From Bacillus sonorensis NBRC 101234 = KCTC 13918 (lineage in GTDB: Bacteria; Bacillota; Bacilli; Bacillales; Bacillaceae): a stretch of 64,000 nucleotides of DNA. Shown here in pieces: positions 20,017 to 34,348 of the stretch. Position 1 is the first letter of the stretch. Every line of letters begins with the position of its first letter. The notes under the pieces were generated by a model. The model searched no databases and was not told where the DNA came from. It saw only the letters and a program-made list of their open reading frames with translations. A program made the translations under genes and the position numbers. The DNA lies in the NCBI RefSeq assembly GCF_001592005.1, contig NZ_BCVZ01000007.1, positions 62,001 to 126,000 of the forward strand, written 5' to 3'.

Positions 20017-21232
20017 ATGATGAAAGCAGCGCCTCTTTGACATGGAGGCGAAAATGTTTCAGACCGTACATGCTGCTGTTGGCCATCGGCTCTGTCGAGA
20101 TCGTTTCCATAGCGGAATATTGCTTGAGGAGCGCCTCCAGCGCGATTTTTGTCTCCAGCCTCGCCAAAGGGGCGCCCAAACAGAAATGGATGCCGTGGCC
20201 AAAGCCGATGTGCCGGTTTGGATGGCGGTGAATATCAAATTCGTGCGCCCGTTCAAATGCAGCTTCATCCCGGTTGGCTGAGGCAAGAAAAGCGATCACT
20301 CCCTCTCCCTTTTTCAAATTCACTCCCCTGATTGCGGTATCCTGCTGGACGAAGCGCACGATCATCGGCGCCGGCGCGCGAAAACGGACAGCTTCTTCGA
20401 CGGCCTGGGGGATCAGGTCAGGCTGATTTGCCAACTCGTCAAACGTACCCGGTTTTTCAAGAATGCTGTAAACCATATTTGAAATCAAATTCGTCGTTGT
20501 CTCATTGCCAGCTAAAAGCAGCAGATTGCAAAACGGAACCAATTCATCAGGAGAAAGCCTGTCCCCATCTTCTTCAGCTTGAATTAAAAGTGAAATGATA
20601 TCATCTCCCAGATTCCGTCTTTTTTCTTCAATGACGTTTTCAAAAAACGCGCTTAAGTCTTCTTCACCTTTATTCCTAATGGTCCGCCACTCCATGACGT
20701 CCTCTTCATAAGCGCTCTTCGGCAAGCTTACTAATAGATCTGACCATTCTTTGAATTTCTCCTTATGCTCAGATGGAACACCCAGCAATTCTGAAATGAC
20801 CATAACGGGAAGAGGATAAGAAAAATCCTGAACGAGGTCGATTTCGTCCCGGCCGCGGGCCTTTCCAAGCAGTTCATCCGTCAGCACCCGGATGCGCGGT
20901 TCCCACTCTTTCATGATACGCGGTGTGAAAGCTTTGCTTACAATCGACCTGATTCTGGTATGTTTTGGCGGATCCATGCTGACCATTGTTTTCGCAAATG
21001 TATTGCCGGATTCAAGCTGAGGGAATTGATTTGAAAAAAAGTCTTTGTCGCTGATCACTCTTTTGACATCATCATAAAGAAACACGCTCCACACTTTGCT
21101 GTCCTCATCATAGTAGACAGGTGATTCCTTGCGCATTTTTTCGTACCAGGGAAATGGATCATACGGGTCCTGCCGGTTTTTTCCGTTTAGAAGAGCTTTT
21201 TGAATAGGGTTCTGCTGTTTTGCCGAGTTCAC
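20015..21232 (-). CDS. cypA: Cytochrome P450 (CypA/CYP107-like)
   Basis: Class I bacterial P450 of 405 residues. Heme ligand Cys351 in FGHGIHFCLGAPLARLE, I-helix oxygen-activation motif AGNETT (241-246), and the K-helix ExxR as EEAVR are all present. It closely resembles B. subtilis CypA (CYP107J). Two GTG codons compete: the second (NSAKQQ) is eight bases from AAGGAG, while the first overlaps it, so I use the second. It is divergent from a TetR-type gene that probably regulates it. Substrate and redox partner are unknown; none is encoded nearby. Confidence 0.88.
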   Translation of the reverse strand: MNSAKQQNPIQKALLNGKNRQDPYDPFPWYEKMRKESPVYYDEDSKVWSVFLYDDVKRVISDKDFFSNQFPQLESGNTFAKTMVSMDPPKHTRIRSIVSKAFTPRIMKEWEPRIRVLTDELLGKARGRDEIDLVQDFSYPLPVMVISELLGVPSEHKEKFKEWSDLLVSLPKSAYEEDVMEWRTIRNKGEEDLSAFFENVIEEKRRNLGDDIISLLIQAEEDGDRLSPDELVPFCNLLLLAGNETTTNLISNMVYSILEKPGTFDELANQPDLIPQAVEEAVRFRAPAPMIVRFVQQDTAIRGVNLKKGEGVIAFLASANRDEAAFERAHEFDIHRHPNRHIGFGHGIHFCLGAPLARLETKIALEALLKQYSAMETISTEPMANSSMYGLKHFRLHVKEALLSS

Positions 21233-21368
21233 TCGCTTCACTCCTTCTTTTTGCTTGTCAGCTGAATCATATTGGCAAATATGTTAGTTTAAAATTAAAA
21301 AAATTCACTGGATGATTCAACCAACAAATGACAGCAATGTGTCGAAAAAGGCAGAGGAGGCTGACTGC

Positions 21369-21947
21369 ATGGCTGACAGCTACCGCGGGGACAAGCGGAT
21401 GACGCAATCGAAAAAAAACTTAAAAAAAGCTCTTTTTGAATTGCTTGCCGAAAAAGAATGGGAGAAGATATCCGTTCAGGACATTACGAAGCGGGCAAAG
21501 CTGAACAGAACCACATTCTATCAGTATTATAAAGACAAATATGATCTGCTTCACCAGCATGTGAGCGATATGTTTGAAGCGATGAAGCAAGAGATTTTCT
21601 CCCCTCATGGCGCTGACGGCGATGATGATAAGCCGGAGGCATACTGGTATGTCCTGCGATTCTATCGACATTTGAAGCATAACTGCCGTGATTTTACGAT
21701 CATTATCAACAGAAGGTATGAGCTGAATATTAAGGATTTACTTCATGATTTTTGGAATGACAGTTTTTTAACAGGAGTCAAAAAGGCTCCGGACGGCGAA
21801 CTGCAGCATTGGGTTCCCTTGGACATTCAAAGGCAGTTTGTGATTTCCGCCTATGAAGGCACAGCGGCATGGTGGCTTGAAAATGGAATGCCTTATACGC
21901 CTGAATATATGGCTGAAGCCATGATCAGCCTGATCCAAAAAGGATGA
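21369..21947 (+). CDS. TetR family transcription regulator
   Basis: 192 residues with an N-terminal TetR helix-turn-helix: KKALFELLAEKEWEKI then VQDITKRAKLNRTTFYQYYKDKYDLL (about residues 18-60). The C-terminal ligand domain ends in a segment with EGTAAWWLENGMPYTPEYMAEAM, typical of the YsiA/YxbF-like branch with C-terminal TetR_C-type domain. Start MADSYRGD follows AGAGGAGG by eight bases; the longer frame has no RBS. It diverges from cypA, so repression of the P450 is the simplest hypothesis. Confidence 0.85.
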   Translation: MADSYRGDKRMTQSKKNLKKALFELLAEKEWEKISVQDITKRAKLNRTTFYQYYKDKYDLLHQHVSDMFEAMKQEIFSPHGADGDDDKPEAYWYVLRFYRHLKHNCRDFTIIINRRYELNIKDLLHDFWNDSFLTGVKKAPDGELQHWVPLDIQRQFVISAYEGTAAWWLENGMPYTPEYMAEAMISLIQKG

Positions 21948-21950
21948 TGT

Positions 21951-21991
21951 AAAAAAAAGAGACAAAATGAGCACTTCCCATTTTGTCTCTT
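21951..21991. terminator. Terminator of the purine operon (shared with the TetR gene)
   Basis: AAGAGACAAAATG pairs with CATTTTGTCTCTT. On the minus strand it is followed by eight T residues, placing a strong terminator right after purD; the plus strand has only a weak T-tract for the TetR gene. Confidence 0.85.
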
Positions 21992-21996
21992 CATGT

Positions 21997-24814
<2,818 letters not shown>

Positions 24815-24818
<4 letters not shown>

Positions 24819-25402
24819 TTCTTCTCACCTCTGCCATTTAGTTCAAGAAGCTCTTTAATCACTTCAGGGTAAAGCTCATGCTCCAATTTGTGAATCTTTT
24901 CTTCAAGGGATTCCAATGTTTCGTGCTGATCAAGTTCAAGCGCCCGCTGAGCGATGATGGGTCCTGTGTCCATCCCTTCATCAACATAGTGAACTGTAAT
25001 TCCCGCCACTTTCACGCCCGCTCTGTACGCTTGTCCGATCGCGTCGATGCCGGGGAACGCCGGCAGGAGCGACGGATGGATGTTGATGATTTTGTTCCGG
25101 TACGCCGAAAGAAGCGTGTCACCGATCAGCCTCATGTAGCCCGCCAGCACGATCCACTCCGCCCCGTGGAGGCGGAGCTGTTCAACGATGAGTTGTTCAA
25201 AAGCCGCTTTATTTTCAAATGATTTCGGCTGAAAAGCGAATGACGGGATTCCGGCTTTTTCGGCCCGCTCCAGCACTTTCGCCTGCGGTTTGTCGCAGAC
25301 GACAAGCACGATGTCGGCATCCCAGTTTTCTTCTTTCATTTTCCTCAAAATCGCTTCAAAATTCGTCCCGCTTCCTGATGCAAATATCGCAAATTTTTTC
25401 AT
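24815..25402 (-). CDS. purN: GAR transformylase PurN
   Basis: Formyl-tetrahydrofolate-dependent phosphoribosylglycinamide formyltransferase, third step of the pathway. 195 residues, as in B. subtilis, from [19 protein letters not shown]; catalytic [12 protein letters not shown] (Asn-His) and the Asp in [13 protein letters not shown] are present. The open frame runs 74 codons further into purM on another frame, but the family start is the ATG that overlaps the purM stop. Confidence 0.97.
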
Positions 25403-26439
25403 GAAAGTCCGGCACCGCCAAACGTCACGCCGCTTCCGGCTTTCACCCGGCCGATCAAATAGGCTTTTTCCCCGTGGCCTTCGAGCGTTTGAATAATATC
25501 TGTCATATGCTCTTCTTTGACAGCGAGGACAAAACCGATGCCCATGTTGAAGACATTGAACATTTCTTCTGATTTCAAGCCGCCTTTTTCCTGCACAAAC
25601 GGGAAAATGGCGGGGATCGGCCAAGATCCATGGTCGATTTCGACACCAAGACCTTCAGGCAGCATCCGCGGCAGGTTTTCGATAAAACCGCCTCCCGTGA
25701 CATGCGCCATGCCGTCGACTTTTCCCGTTTTTACGGCTTCAAGCACTGGTTTGACATAAATCCTCGTCGGCTCTAAAAGCTCTTCGCCAAGAGGCCGTCC
25801 AAATGGTGTATATGTTTCATGGAGGCTCAGGCCGGCATCCTCAAGAAGAACTTTCCGCACGAGTGAAAAGCCGTTGCTGTGCAGGCCGCTTGAAGAAAGT
25901 CCGATCAGGAGATGTCCTTCGCGAATTCTTTCGCCCGTTACGATGTCATCCTTTTCAGCTACTCCTACTGAAAAACCGGCAATATCATATTCATCCTCAG
26001 TATACAGACCCGGCATTTCCGCCGTTTCTCCGCCGATGAGCGCAGATCCCGACTGAACGCAGCCTTCAGCAACTCCTCCCACGATCTCCTCTATTTTGGC
26101 CGGATCGGCTTTTCCGACCGCAAGATAATCGAGAAAAAACAGCGGTTCTGCACCTTGGGCCAATACATCGTTCACACACATCGCCACAGCGTCCACTCCG
26201 ATCGTGTCGTGTTTATCCATGGCAAAAGCCAGTTTCAGCTTTGTCCCGACGCCGTCCGTCCCGGAAATAAGAACCGGTTTTTTATAAGGAAGCTCTGACA
26301 GGTCAAACATGCCGCCAAAACCGCCTAGAGCGCCCATCACGCCGATGCGCTTCGTCCGTTCCACATGCTTTTTCATCCGTTTGACGGCCTCATAGCCAGC
26401 CTCAATATCAACCCCGGCGTTTTTATAGCTTTCAGACAT
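25399..26439 (-). CDS. purM: AIR synthetase PurM
   Basis: Phosphoribosylformylglycinamidine cyclo-ligase, makes AIR with ATP. 346 residues; [16 protein letters not shown], the glycine-rich [48 protein letters not shown] and HVTGGGF are visible. GTG-ATG-ATG-ATG run at the 5' end: only the last ATG has proper spacing (eight bases) from AGGAG and gives the B. subtilis length, so it is chosen. Confidence 0.97.
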   Translation of the reverse strand: MSESYKNAGVDIEAGYEAVKRMKKHVERTKRIGVMGALGGFGGMFDLSELPYKKPVLISGTDGVGTKLKLAFAMDKHDTIGVDAVAMCVNDVLAQGAEPLFFLDYLAVGKADPAKIEEIVGGVAEGCVQSGSALIGGETAEMPGLYTEDEYDIAGFSVGVAEKDDIVTGERIREGHLLIGLSSSGLHSNGFSLVRKVLLEDAGLSLHETYTPFGRPLGEELLEPTRIYVKPVLEAVKTGKVDGMAHVTGGGFIENLPRMLPEGLGVEIDHGSWPIPAIFPFVQEKGGLKSEEMFNVFNMGIGFVLAVKEEHMTDIIQTLEGHGEKAYLIGRVKAGSGVTFGGAGLS

Positions 26440-26452
26440 CATCATCACTCCT

Positions 26453-26558
26453 ATTCCGCGCTAGTCCATTGATCGATTTCAATTCAAAAGAGCAGCACAT
26501 TTCCCGCTGCCCCTGATTCATGTTCACAAGGTGCGGCGCCCAGCCGGACGCCGCTCAT
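26453..26558 (-). other. purF-purM intergenic region with two hairpins
   Basis: On the minus strand a GC-rich hairpin GCGGCG/CGCCGC follows the purF stop, then GCAGC...GCTGC followed by TCTTTTG. The second resembles a weak intrinsic terminator inside the operon and might lower expression of purM and later genes or protect mRNA ends. Confidence 0.45.
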
Positions 26559-27989
26559 TTATTTTGTCAGCACGGCTTCTTTGACGTGCGGAAGTACAGT
26601 ATCCTGGTAGATTTCCGTCGGATATTTTCCTGTAAAACAAGCCATGCACTGGCCGCAGTTTTCCCCTTCATACGTTCTGCCGATGCCGGAAAGCAGGCCT
26701 TCAATGCTCAAGAAAGACAGGGTATCGGCGCCGATTTCCTGGCGGATTTCTTCGACTGAATGAGAGGAGGCGATCAGCTCTTCGTGCGTCGACGTGTCGA
26801 TTCCGTAAAAACACGGATGGGCAATCGGAGGCGAACTGATTCTCACATGCACTTCCGTTGCTCCCGCTTCCCTGAGCATCGTCACGATCCGGCGGCTCGT
26901 CGTGCCGCGCACGATCGAATCATCGACCATGACGACGCGCTTGCCTTCGACGACTCCGCGGACAGCGGACAGCTTCATCCTCACGCCCTGCTCTCTGAGC
27001 GATTGGGACGGCTGAATAAAGGTTCTGCCGACATAGCGGTTTTTGATCAGTCCGAGTTCATAAGGGATGCCTGTCGCTTCGGCATAGCCGATCGCCGCTG
27101 AAATGCTCGAATCCGGTACTCCTGTGACAACATCCGCTTCAACGCCGGATTCTTCGGCGAGTTTTTTGCCGAGGTTCTTTCTGGCGCTGTGTACGTTAAT
27201 CCCGTTAATGTTGCTGTCAGGTCTTGAGAAATAGATATACTCCATGCTGCAGATCGAACGGTTGATATTCAGCGAAAAGCGCTCAGATGTCATGCCTTCA
27301 TCATTGATGATCAGCATCTCGCCCGGTTCAACATCGCGCAAATACGTCGCGCCCACGACATCAAAGGCGCACGTTTCAGAAGCCACGACATATGCATCGC
27401 CAAGCATGGCGACCGACAGCGGTCTGAGTCCGTTCGGATCGAGCGCCACGATCATTTCCGTTTCCGTCATGATTAAGAAAGCGTAAGCGCCTTTCAGCAT
27501 GGAAAGGGCGTTTTTAATTTGGTCCTTCAACATGAAATGACCGCTTCGCTTGATTAAATGGGCAAGCACTTCCGTATCGGAAGACGTCTGAAAAATGCTG
27601 CCCTGGTTTTCAAGCTGCTGCTTCAGCTGTGTGGCGTTGACTAAATTTCCGTTGTGTGCAAGCGCAAGGCTGCCGTTGTTTTGCGAATGGAAAAGGAACG
27701 GCTGGACGTTTTCAAAACCGCCGCCGCCCGCCGTTGCATAGCGGACATGGCCGATCGCCCCTTTTCCTTTCACTTTTTTGAGCTCGCCGTTTTGGAACAC
27801 TTCGGTAATCAGCCCCTGGCCTTTGTGGGCGGACATCTTTTCCCCGTCCGTCGCCACGATGCCGGCGCCCTCCTGCCCCCTGTGCTGGAGGCTGTGGAGG
27901 CCGTAATACGTAATTTGCGGTGCTTCTTCATGCCCCCAAATCCCAAATACGCCGCATTCTTCATTTAAGCCTTTGATTTCAGCAAGCAT
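26559..27989 (-). CDS. purF: Glutamine PRPP amidotransferase PurF
   Basis: First committed step: PRPP + glutamine to phosphoribosylamine. 476 residues from [11 protein letters not shown], an 11-residue propeptide removed to expose Cys12 ([14 protein letters not shown]) as N-terminal nucleophile, exactly as in the B. subtilis enzyme. PRPP-binding [18 protein letters not shown] is present, and cysteines near the C-terminus ([10 protein letters not shown]) match the Fe-S ligands. The start is set by AAAGGAG seven bases upstream; a six-codon upstream extension overlaps purL. Known feedback by AMP/GMP. Confidence 0.98.
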   Translation of the reverse strand: MLAEIKGLNEECGVFGIWGHEEAPQITYYGLHSLQHRGQEGAGIVATDGEKMSAHKGQGLITEVFQNGELKKVKGKGAIGHVRYATAGGGGFENVQPFLFHSQNNGSLALAHNGNLVNATQLKQQLENQGSIFQTSSDTEVLAHLIKRSGHFMLKDQIKNALSMLKGAYAFLIMTETEMIVALDPNGLRPLSVAMLGDAYVVASETCAFDVVGATYLRDVEPGEMLIINDEGMTSERFSLNINRSICSMEYIYFSRPDSNINGINVHSARKNLGKKLAEESGVEADVVTGVPDSSISAAIGYAEATGIPYELGLIKNRYVGRTFIQPSQSLREQGVRMKLSAVRGVVEGKRVVMVDDSIVRGTTSRRIVTMLREAGATEVHVRISSPPIAHPCFYGIDTSTHEELIASSHSVEEIRQEIGADTLSFLSIEGLLSGIGRTYEGENCGQCMACFTGKYPTEIYQDTVLPHVKEAVLTK

Positions 27990-30193
27990 GGGATAGCTCC
28001 TTTCCATGCGCTTTCAAGCTCTTCTGTCCGCGCATGAATCCATTGTTTTCCTTCCTGGCTTTGAATGGCAAAAATCCCGTCTGATGTTACCTCACCGATA
28101 TGGATGGCGTCTTTTACGAGCGCTTCGAACGATTCCTGGTGTTCTTTTTTCACGGATACGATGAATCGTGACTGTGATTCGCTGAACAGCAGTGCAGGGT
28201 CTCCGCTAAGCGCGGCTTTGGCGCCAAGGCCTTTCGCCCCCATGACGCTTTCTGCCAGCGCGACGCCGAGTCCGCCCTCTGAGACATCGTGCGCCGATTG
28301 GACCAGTCCCGAGCGGATTGCTTGCAGAAGAGATTTTTGCCTTGACTCTTCCACTTCAAGGTCGATCGCCGGCGCTTTTCCATAGATTTTTCCTTCTGTC
28401 AGCTTTTGCAGCTCGCTTCCGGCAAATTCAGGAAGCGTGTCGCCGATGACATAAATCAAATCTCCCGCAGCTTTGAACTGCTGTGTCGTGATATGAGCCG
28501 TATCTTCGATCAGTCCGACCATGCCGATGACAGGCGTCGGATAGATGGCGCTTCCGTTCGATTCATTGTACAGAGAAACGTTTCCGCCGATAACCGGAGT
28601 GTTCAGTACGTTGCAAGCCTCGCTGATACCGTCGGCCGCTTTTTCAATCTGCCAGAAAATCTCCGGCTTTTCCGGGTTGCCGAAATTGAGGTTATCCGTG
28701 ACCGCAAGCGGCTCCGCTCCAGAGCAGACAATGTTGCGCGCAGCCTCGGCAACTGCGATTTTTCCGCCGATTTCCGGGTCGAGATATAAATAGCGGGCGT
28801 TGCAGTCCGTCGTCATGGCGAGCGCTTTTTTCGTTCCGCGGATTCTGAGAACCCCCGCATCAGAGCCGGGAGCGACTACCGTATTCGTCCGCACCATGTA
28901 GTCGTATTGGTCATAGACCCATTCCTTGCTGGCGATCGTCGGCTGCTGCAAAAGGGCAAGAAGCGTCTCTTTGGCATCATCCACCTTTGGTACAGGGACG
29001 TCTGTTTCAAGGAATTCTTTGTAGTACGCCGGAACCTTTGAAGGCTTGTGGTAAACAGGCGCGTCCTCTGCGAGCGCATCTACCGGAAGCTCGGCGACGA
29101 TTTCCCCTTTGTGGAGCAGGCGCAGCATTTTATCATCTGTCACATGCCCGACGGCAACCGCTTCAAGATCATATTTGTCAAAAATATCGATGATTTCTTG
29201 TTCACGGCCGCGCTTAATGACGAGCAGCATGCGCTCCTGAGATTCTGACAGCATCATTTCGTACGGCGTCATGCCCGTTTCCCGCTGCGGGATCAAATCC
29301 AGGTTCATTTCGATGCCTGAGCCGGCTTTACTGGCCATTTCCGCACTCGAACTTGTCAGCCCTGCCGCTCCCATATCCTGAATGCCGACAAGAGCATCGG
29401 ATTTGATGACTTCCAGGCACGCTTCAAGCAAAAGCTTCTCCATGAAAGGATCGCCGACTTGAACCGCGGAACGTTTTTCTTCTGAAGCATCAGACATTTC
29501 CTCAGACGCGAAGGTTGCGCCATGGATGCCGTCGCGCCCTGTTTTCGCGCCGACATACATGACAGTGTTTCCGACGCCTTTCGCCTGGCCTTTTTTAATA
29601 TCTTCATGGTTGATCAACCCGACGCACATCGCATTGACGAGAGGGTTTCCTTCATAGCAGCTGTCAAACTGCACCTCACCGCCGACGGTCGGGATGCCGA
29701 TGCAGTTTCCGTAACCGGCAATGCCTGCGACTACTTCTTCAAACAAGTACTTCACACGCGGTGAAGTGAGTTCACCAAAGCGAAGAGAGTTCAAGACAGC
29801 GATCGGCCGCGCCCCCATTGAGAAGACGTCGCGGATGATGCCGCCCACACCTGTTGCAGCTCCCTGATAAGGTTCGATCGCCGATGGGTGGTTGTGCGAT
29901 TCGATTTTGAACACGACCGCCTGGTTGTCGCCGATGTCGACGATTCCCGCGCCTTCCCCAGGGCCTTGCAGAACGCGCTCGCCCTTAGTCGGGAACTTTT
30001 TCAAGATCGGCTTCGAATTTTTGTAGCTGCAATGCTCTGACCACATAACCGAAAAAATCCCGATTTCCGTATAGTTGGGAAGTCTTCCGAGAATCGATTC
30101 GATCATGGCGAACTCGTCATCGCTGACGCCCATTTGCTGATAGAGTTTCTCTTCCTTAATCTGTTCTTTACTTGGTTCAAGCAGTAGCGACAT
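27965..30193 (-). CDS. purL: FGAM synthetase large subunit PurL
   Basis: Formylglycinamidine ribonucleotide synthetase catalytic subunit, 742 residues, the small PurL type that works with PurQ and PurS. Visible: [15 protein letters not shown] near residue 50, [22 protein letters not shown] with ATP/Mg ligands, and duplicated AIR-synthetase-like halves (second at [10 protein letters not shown] and GGNVSLYNE). Overlaps purQ at its start and purF at its end. Confidence 0.98.
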   Translation of the reverse strand: MSLLLEPSKEQIKEEKLYQQMGVSDDEFAMIESILGRLPNYTEIGIFSVMWSEHCSYKNSKPILKKFPTKGERVLQGPGEGAGIVDIGDNQAVVFKIESHNHPSAIEPYQGAATGVGGIIRDVFSMGARPIAVLNSLRFGELTSPRVKYLFEEVVAGIAGYGNCIGIPTVGGEVQFDSCYEGNPLVNAMCVGLINHEDIKKGQAKGVGNTVMYVGAKTGRDGIHGATFASEEMSDASEEKRSAVQVGDPFMEKLLLEACLEVIKSDALVGIQDMGAAGLTSSSAEMASKAGSGIEMNLDLIPQRETGMTPYEMMLSESQERMLLVIKRGREQEIIDIFDKYDLEAVAVGHVTDDKMLRLLHKGEIVAELPVDALAEDAPVYHKPSKVPAYYKEFLETDVPVPKVDDAKETLLALLQQPTIASKEWVYDQYDYMVRTNTVVAPGSDAGVLRIRGTKKALAMTTDCNARYLYLDPEIGGKIAVAEAARNIVCSGAEPLAVTDNLNFGNPEKPEIFWQIEKAADGISEACNVLNTPVIGGNVSLYNESNGSAIYPTPVIGMVGLIEDTAHITTQQFKAAGDLIYVIGDTLPEFAGSELQKLTEGKIYGKAPAIDLEVEESRQKSLLQAIRSGLVQSAHDVSEGGLGVALAESVMGAKGLGAKAALSGDPALLFSESQSRFIVSVKKEHQESFEALVKDAIHIGEVTSDGIFAIQSQEGKQWIHARTEELESAWKGAIPCLLKSKA

Positions 30194-30860
30194 GAGTTTC
30201 CCTCCAATTTTTCACGATAGACTGAAAGAGTTTGAGACCGTCGGCGCTTCCGAGCAGAGAGTCGACTGCGCGCTCAGGGTGAGGCATCATGCCAAGTACA
30301 TTACCTTTTTCATTGACGACGCCCGCGATATCATCGACGCTGCCATTGATATTTGTTCCATACGTGAACGCAATCTGGTTGTTGGCTTTTAATGCGGCAA
30401 GCGTTTCTTCATCACAATAAAAGTTTCCTTCGCCGTGTGCGATCGGGATCGTAATCGCTTCTCCTTTGGCATATGAAGATGTAAACAGTGTGTCATCGTT
30501 TTGCACGATCAGTTCAACAGGGCGGCAAATAAACTTCAAATCTTTATTCCGCCTCATCGCGCCCGGCAATAATCCGAGCTCCTGCAAAATTTGAAATCCG
30601 TTGCAGACGCCGAGTACAGGCTTCCCTTCTTCAGCCGCTTTTTTGACGGCGGGCATAATGTTTGCAAAGCGGGCGATCGCACCGCATCTCAAGTAATCAC
30701 CGTAGGAAAAGCCTCCCGGGATCAACACCCCGTCATACCCGTCAAGGCTTGTTTCCGTGTGCCAGACGTATTCCGCTTCTTCGCCGAGCTCATCCTTGAT
30801 GGCGTGGAACATGTCGATATCACAGTTTGAGCCTGGTAGAACAATCACCGCGAATTTCAC
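30177..30860 (-). CDS. purQ: FGAM synthetase glutaminase subunit PurQ
   Basis: Class I glutamine amidotransferase supplying ammonia to PurL. 227 residues; nucleophile Cys in [10 protein letters not shown] (about residue 86) and the C-terminal His/Glu dyad [10 protein letters not shown]. Overlaps both purS (ATGA) and purL (17 bases), a tightly coupled set encoding one enzyme complex. Confidence 0.98.
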   Translation of the reverse strand: MKFAVIVLPGSNCDIDMFHAIKDELGEEAEYVWHTETSLDGYDGVLIPGGFSYGDYLRCGAIARFANIMPAVKKAAEEGKPVLGVCNGFQILQELGLLPGAMRRNKDLKFICRPVELIVQNDDTLFTSSYAKGEAITIPIAHGEGNFYCDEETLAALKANNQIAFTYGTNINGSVDDIAGVVNEKGNVLGMMPHPERAVDSLLGSADGLKLFQSIVKNWRETHVATA

Positions 30861-31111
30861 TGTGCGACAACCTCCTCAACTTCATATCTGTAATCTTCAA
30901 TCACCGTGTTTGCCAACAGTTTTTCGCACATTTCTTTGACTAAAATGTCAAGATCGCGGTCTGATTTTTCGATTGTAAGCTCCATGTATTTGCCGATGCG
31001 GACTTCCTGAACTTCTTTGTAAGACATGCTGTGCAATGCATGCTGGACGGCACTCCCTTGCGGATCTAGAACACTTTCTTTTAAGCTCACATAAACTTTC
31101 ACTTTATACAT
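30857..31111 (-). CDS. purS: FGAM synthetase accessory subunit PurS
   Basis: 84-residue structural subunit that links PurQ and PurL. Sequence [19 protein letters not shown] then [12 protein letters not shown] matches the family. The open frame includes 14 more codons, but GGAGG eight bases before MYKVK and the family length define this start. Confidence 0.96.
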   Translation of the reverse strand: MYKVKVYVSLKESVLDPQGSAVQHALHSMSYKEVQEVRIGKYMELTIEKSDRDLDILVKEMCEKLLANTVIEDYRYEVEEVVAQ

Positions 31112-31112
31112 C

Positions 31113-31829
31113 TCACATGCCTCCAAGTCTTTTAAAAATTTCTGAGTACGCATCAGTCAATCCGCCTAAATTCCGTCTGAATACGTCTTTATCAAGCTTT
31201 TCATTCGTTTCTTTATCCCAAAGCCGGCACGTATCAGGTGAAATTTCATCGGCAAGCAGGACCTGTCCATTTGCGTCAAGCCCGAACTCAAGCTTGAAAT
31301 CTATCAATCTGACATCACAGGCTGCGAAAATATGCTGCAGCTCTTCGTTTACCTGCCTTGTAATCGACTTGATTGTTTCCACCTGGTCAGGTTCAGCCGC
31401 CTGTAAAATCCAAATGTGGTCTTCTGTGATCAGCGGGTCGCCGAGAGAATCGTCTTTATAATAGAATTCGATAATCGGCTCTTTGAGCGCTGTGCCCTCC
31501 GGAATGCCGAGACGTTTGGACATGCTCCCCGCAACGACATTGCGGACGACGACTTCTAGCGGGATAATCGTCACTTTTTTGATGAGCTGCTCGGTTTCGG
31601 AAATCCGTTTCACAAAGTGGTTTGCGATTCCTTTCTCATGCAGCCTTGTGAAAATCAGGCTGGAAATTTCATTATTTAAACGGCCTTTCCCGTCAATTTC
31701 GGCCTTTTTTTCTCCGTTAAAGGCTGTTGCAGAATCTTTGTATTCGACAAACAGAATATCGTCATCATCCGTCCGAAAAATCTTTTTTGCTTTTCCCTCG
31801 TATAAAAGTTCATTTTTCACAATATTCAC
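31113..31829 (-). CDS. purC: SAICAR synthetase PurC
   Basis: Phosphoribosylaminoimidazole-succinocarboxamide synthase, joins aspartate to CAIR. 238 residues; LLYEGKAKKIFRTD, EIPL-type IIPLEVVVRNVVAGS, DFKLEFG and LADEISPDTCRLWD are the family motifs. purS begins one base after its stop codon. Confidence 0.98.
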   Translation of the reverse strand: MNIVKNELLYEGKAKKIFRTDDDDILFVEYKDSATAFNGEKKAEIDGKGRLNNEISSLIFTRLHEKGIANHFVKRISETEQLIKKVTIIPLEVVVRNVVAGSMSKRLGIPEGTALKEPIIEFYYKDDSLGDPLITEDHIWILQAAEPDQVETIKSITRQVNEELQHIFAACDVRLIDFKLEFGLDANGQVLLADEISPDTCRLWDKETNEKLDKDVFRRNLGGLTDAYSEIFKRLGGM

Positions 31830-31869
31830 AGAAGGCCTCCTAACCCGAATGTTGGAAATATTTCGGCAC

Positions 31870-31902
31870 TTAGACCCCCGCCTGAAAAAGGCGGGCGCCG
31901 CT
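31870..31902. other. Hairpin between purB and purC
   Basis: CCCGCCT and AGGCGGG pair around GAAAA. There is no T-run on the minus (operon) strand, so it is unlikely to be a full terminator; on the plus strand GCTTTTT follows. It could act in mRNA processing or stability. Confidence 0.5.
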
Positions 31903-31904
31903 TT

Positions 31905-33200
31905 TTATGCCAAGCCTAAACGTTCAAAGATAAAGTCGACGTTTTTCAAATGATAATTGTAGTCAAAGCAGTCGGCGATTTGTTCAGGAGAAAGGCGGGA
32001 TGTAATGTTCTCCTCAGCTTCGACAAGCTGGCGGAACGGCACTTGCTTCTCCCATGCTTCCATCGCTTTCGGCTGAACCGTGTCATATGCTTCCTCGCGC
32101 GCCATTCCCGTATCGATCAGCGCCAGAAGAACGCGCTGCGAGTAGATCAGTCCGAGTGTGCGGTCCATATTGCGCTTCATGTTTTCCGGGAACACGGTCA
32201 GGTTTTTCACAATATTGCCGAAACGGTTCAGCATGTAGTTCAGCGCAATCGTCGCATCAGGCAAAATGATCCGTTCCGCGGATGAATGGGAAATATCTCG
32301 TTCATGCCAAAGCGGCACATTTTCATAAGCGGTCAGCATGTAGCCGCGGATGACGCGGGCCATTCCCGTCATGTTTTCAGAGCCGATCGGGTTCCGCTTG
32401 TGCGGCATGGCTGATGAACCTTTTTGGCCTTTGGCGAAAAATTCTTCAACCTCGCGCGTTTCGCTTTTTTGCAGCCCGCGGATTTCAACGGCGAATTTCT
32501 CAATGCTTGTCGCAATCAGCGCAAGTGCTGCCATATAATCGGCATGCCGGTCACGCTGCAGCGTTTGCGTGGAAATCGGCGCCGGTTTCAAGCCCAGCTT
32601 CTCACATACGTATTGTTCAACGAACGGATCGATGTTCGCGTATGTTCCGACAGCACCGGAGATTTTGCCGACTTCGATACCTTCCTTCGCCTGTTTAAAG
32701 CGCTCCAGATTGCGCTTCATTTCCTCGTACCACAGCGCAAGCTTCAAACCGAATGTCGTCGGCTCCGCATGTACGCCGTGTGTGCGTCCCATCATGACCG
32801 TATATTTATGCTCTTTCGCTTTTTCTTTTAAAATGTCAACAAATCTCTCAATGTCCTTGAGCAAAATCTCGTTGGCCTGTTTTAATAGATAGGAAAGAGC
32901 GGTATCGACAACATCCGTTGATGTCAGGCCGTAGTGAACCCATTTTCTTTCTTCGCCGAGCGTTTCAGATACGGCGCGGGTAAAAGCGACGACGTCATGG
33001 CGTGTATCTTGTTCGATTTCTAAAATCCGGTTCATATCAAATGATGCGTTCTTGCGCATGGCCTTTACGTCTTCTTTAGGGATGACGCCAAGCTCCGCCC
33101 ATGCTTCACACGCTAAAATTTCGACTTCAAGCCATGCCTGAAACCTGTTTTCATCCGTCCAAATCGCAGCCATTTCCGGTCTTGAATAACGTTCAATCAT
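31905..33200 (-). CDS. purB: Adenylosuccinate lyase PurB
   Basis: Cleaves SAICAR and adenylosuccinate, releasing fumarate. 431 residues, B. subtilis length. Signature [17 protein letters not shown] holds the catalytic serine loop; TSTDVVDTA and [14 protein letters not shown] hold active-site residues including His. [10 protein letters not shown] is the family start, nine bases after GGAGG; the upstream 18 codons belong to the purK end. Confidence 0.98.
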   Translation of the reverse strand: MIERYSRPEMAAIWTDENRFQAWLEVEILACEAWAELGVIPKEDVKAMRKNASFDMNRILEIEQDTRHDVVAFTRAVSETLGEERKWVHYGLTSTDVVDTALSYLLKQANEILLKDIERFVDILKEKAKEHKYTVMMGRTHGVHAEPTTFGLKLALWYEEMKRNLERFKQAKEGIEVGKISGAVGTYANIDPFVEQYVCEKLGLKPAPISTQTLQRDRHADYMAALALIATSIEKFAVEIRGLQKSETREVEEFFAKGQKGSSAMPHKRNPIGSENMTGMARVIRGYMLTAYENVPLWHERDISHSSAERIILPDATIALNYMLNRFGNIVKNLTVFPENMKRNMDRTLGLIYSQRVLLALIDTGMAREEAYDTVQPKAMEAWEKQVPFRQLVEAEENITSRLSPEQIADCFDYNYHLKNVDFIFERLGLA

Positions 33201-34348
33201 GATTTTCGTCCTCCATCTCTTTCGATCCACTTTTCTGTGATCTGCTGAATCCATTGTTGATCAGGTTTTCTTATAAATGTAATATGCCCCATTTTGCGGC
33301 CCGGTTTAACTTCATGCTTTCCATAAATATAAAGTTTCGCCTCTTTTAACAGCTCAGGCTCTTCTTCAGCCATGTGCACTTCATCGCCTAAGAGATTGAC
33401 CATCATTCCTTCTTTCAGAAGCTCCGTTTTGCCGAGCGGCAATCCGCAGACGGCCCTGATATGCTGTTCAAACTGGCTTGTTTCGCACAGATCGAGCGTA
33501 TAATGCCCCGAATTATGGGGGCGCGGCGCAAGTTCATTGACGAGCAGTCCGCCGTCTTCCTTCAGGAAAAGTTCAACCGCCAGCGTTCCGACGAGCTGAA
33601 GCTTTTCGGCGAGCCGGACGGCAAGATCAGCCGCTTTTTCCTGTACCGCGGATTCGACTCTCGCCGGGACGATGCTTTGAAATAGAATGTTATCTTTATG
33701 AATGTTTTCAGCAACTGGAAAAACGGCGGTTTCCCCGTACACTGACCTTGTCACAATGACGGACAGTTCCATTTTGAAATGAACCCAGCTTTCCAGAATG
33801 CAGGTTCCATGCTCTAGAAGGGCCGCTGCTTCTTCGAATTGCTCTTTTTCCTTAATTACATACTGGCCTTTTCCATCGTACCCGCCGCGGCATGTCTTCA
33901 GCACCGCCGGAAGCCCGAGTTCTGATACGGCCGCTTCCAGCTCATTGCGGTCATGAATGATTCTGTAGGGCGCCACTTTGCAGCCTGCTGATTCAATCGC
34001 TTTTTTCTCCGTCTCCCTGTTTTGCGTCAGAAGCAGAAGCTCGCTTCCCTGCGGGAGATACGCGTTGTCCTTCAGCCAGTTTAGTGCGTCATAGTCGATA
34101 TTTTCGAATTCATAGGTGATGACATCGCTCGCCTCGGCAAGCTTCTGTATTGCTTCATTATCATTATAGGCCGCCGTGATTTCAAGGTCTGCCACCTGTC
34201 CGCACGGTGAGGCAGGAACAGGATCAACCACCGCCACGCGGTAACCCATCTGCTTTGCGGCGACTGCCATCATTTTGCCGAGCTGGCCGCCTCCGATGAT
34301 GCCGATTGTCGCTCCTGGAAAAACCGTTTGTTTATACAAGCTGATCAC
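33197..34348 (-). CDS. purK: N5-CAIR synthetase PurK
   Basis: ATP-grasp enzyme converting AIR plus bicarbonate to N5-CAIR. 383 residues: [43 protein letters not shown], and [18 protein letters not shown] [18 protein letters not shown] start overlaps the purE end; a TTG three codons later is an alternative and would give the B. subtilis length of 380. Neither has a strong RBS, consistent with coupling to purE. Confidence 0.96.
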   Translation of the reverse strand: MISLYKQTVFPGATIGIIGGGQLGKMMAVAAKQMGYRVAVVDPVPASPCGQVADLEITAAYNDNEAIQKLAEASDVITYEFENIDYDALNWLKDNAYLPQGSELLLLTQNRETEKKAIESAGCKVAPYRIIHDRNELEAAVSELGLPAVLKTCRGGYDGKGQYVIKEKEQFEEAAALLEHGTCILESWVHFKMELSVIVTRSVYGETAVFPVAENIHKDNILFQSIVPARVESAVQEKAADLAVRLAEKLQLVGTLAVELFLKEDGGLLVNELAPRPHNSGHYTLDLCETSQFEQHIRAVCGLPLGKTELLKEGMMVNLLGDEVHMAEEEPELLKEAKLYIYGKHEVKPGRKMGHITFIRKPDQQWIQQITEKWIERDGGRKS

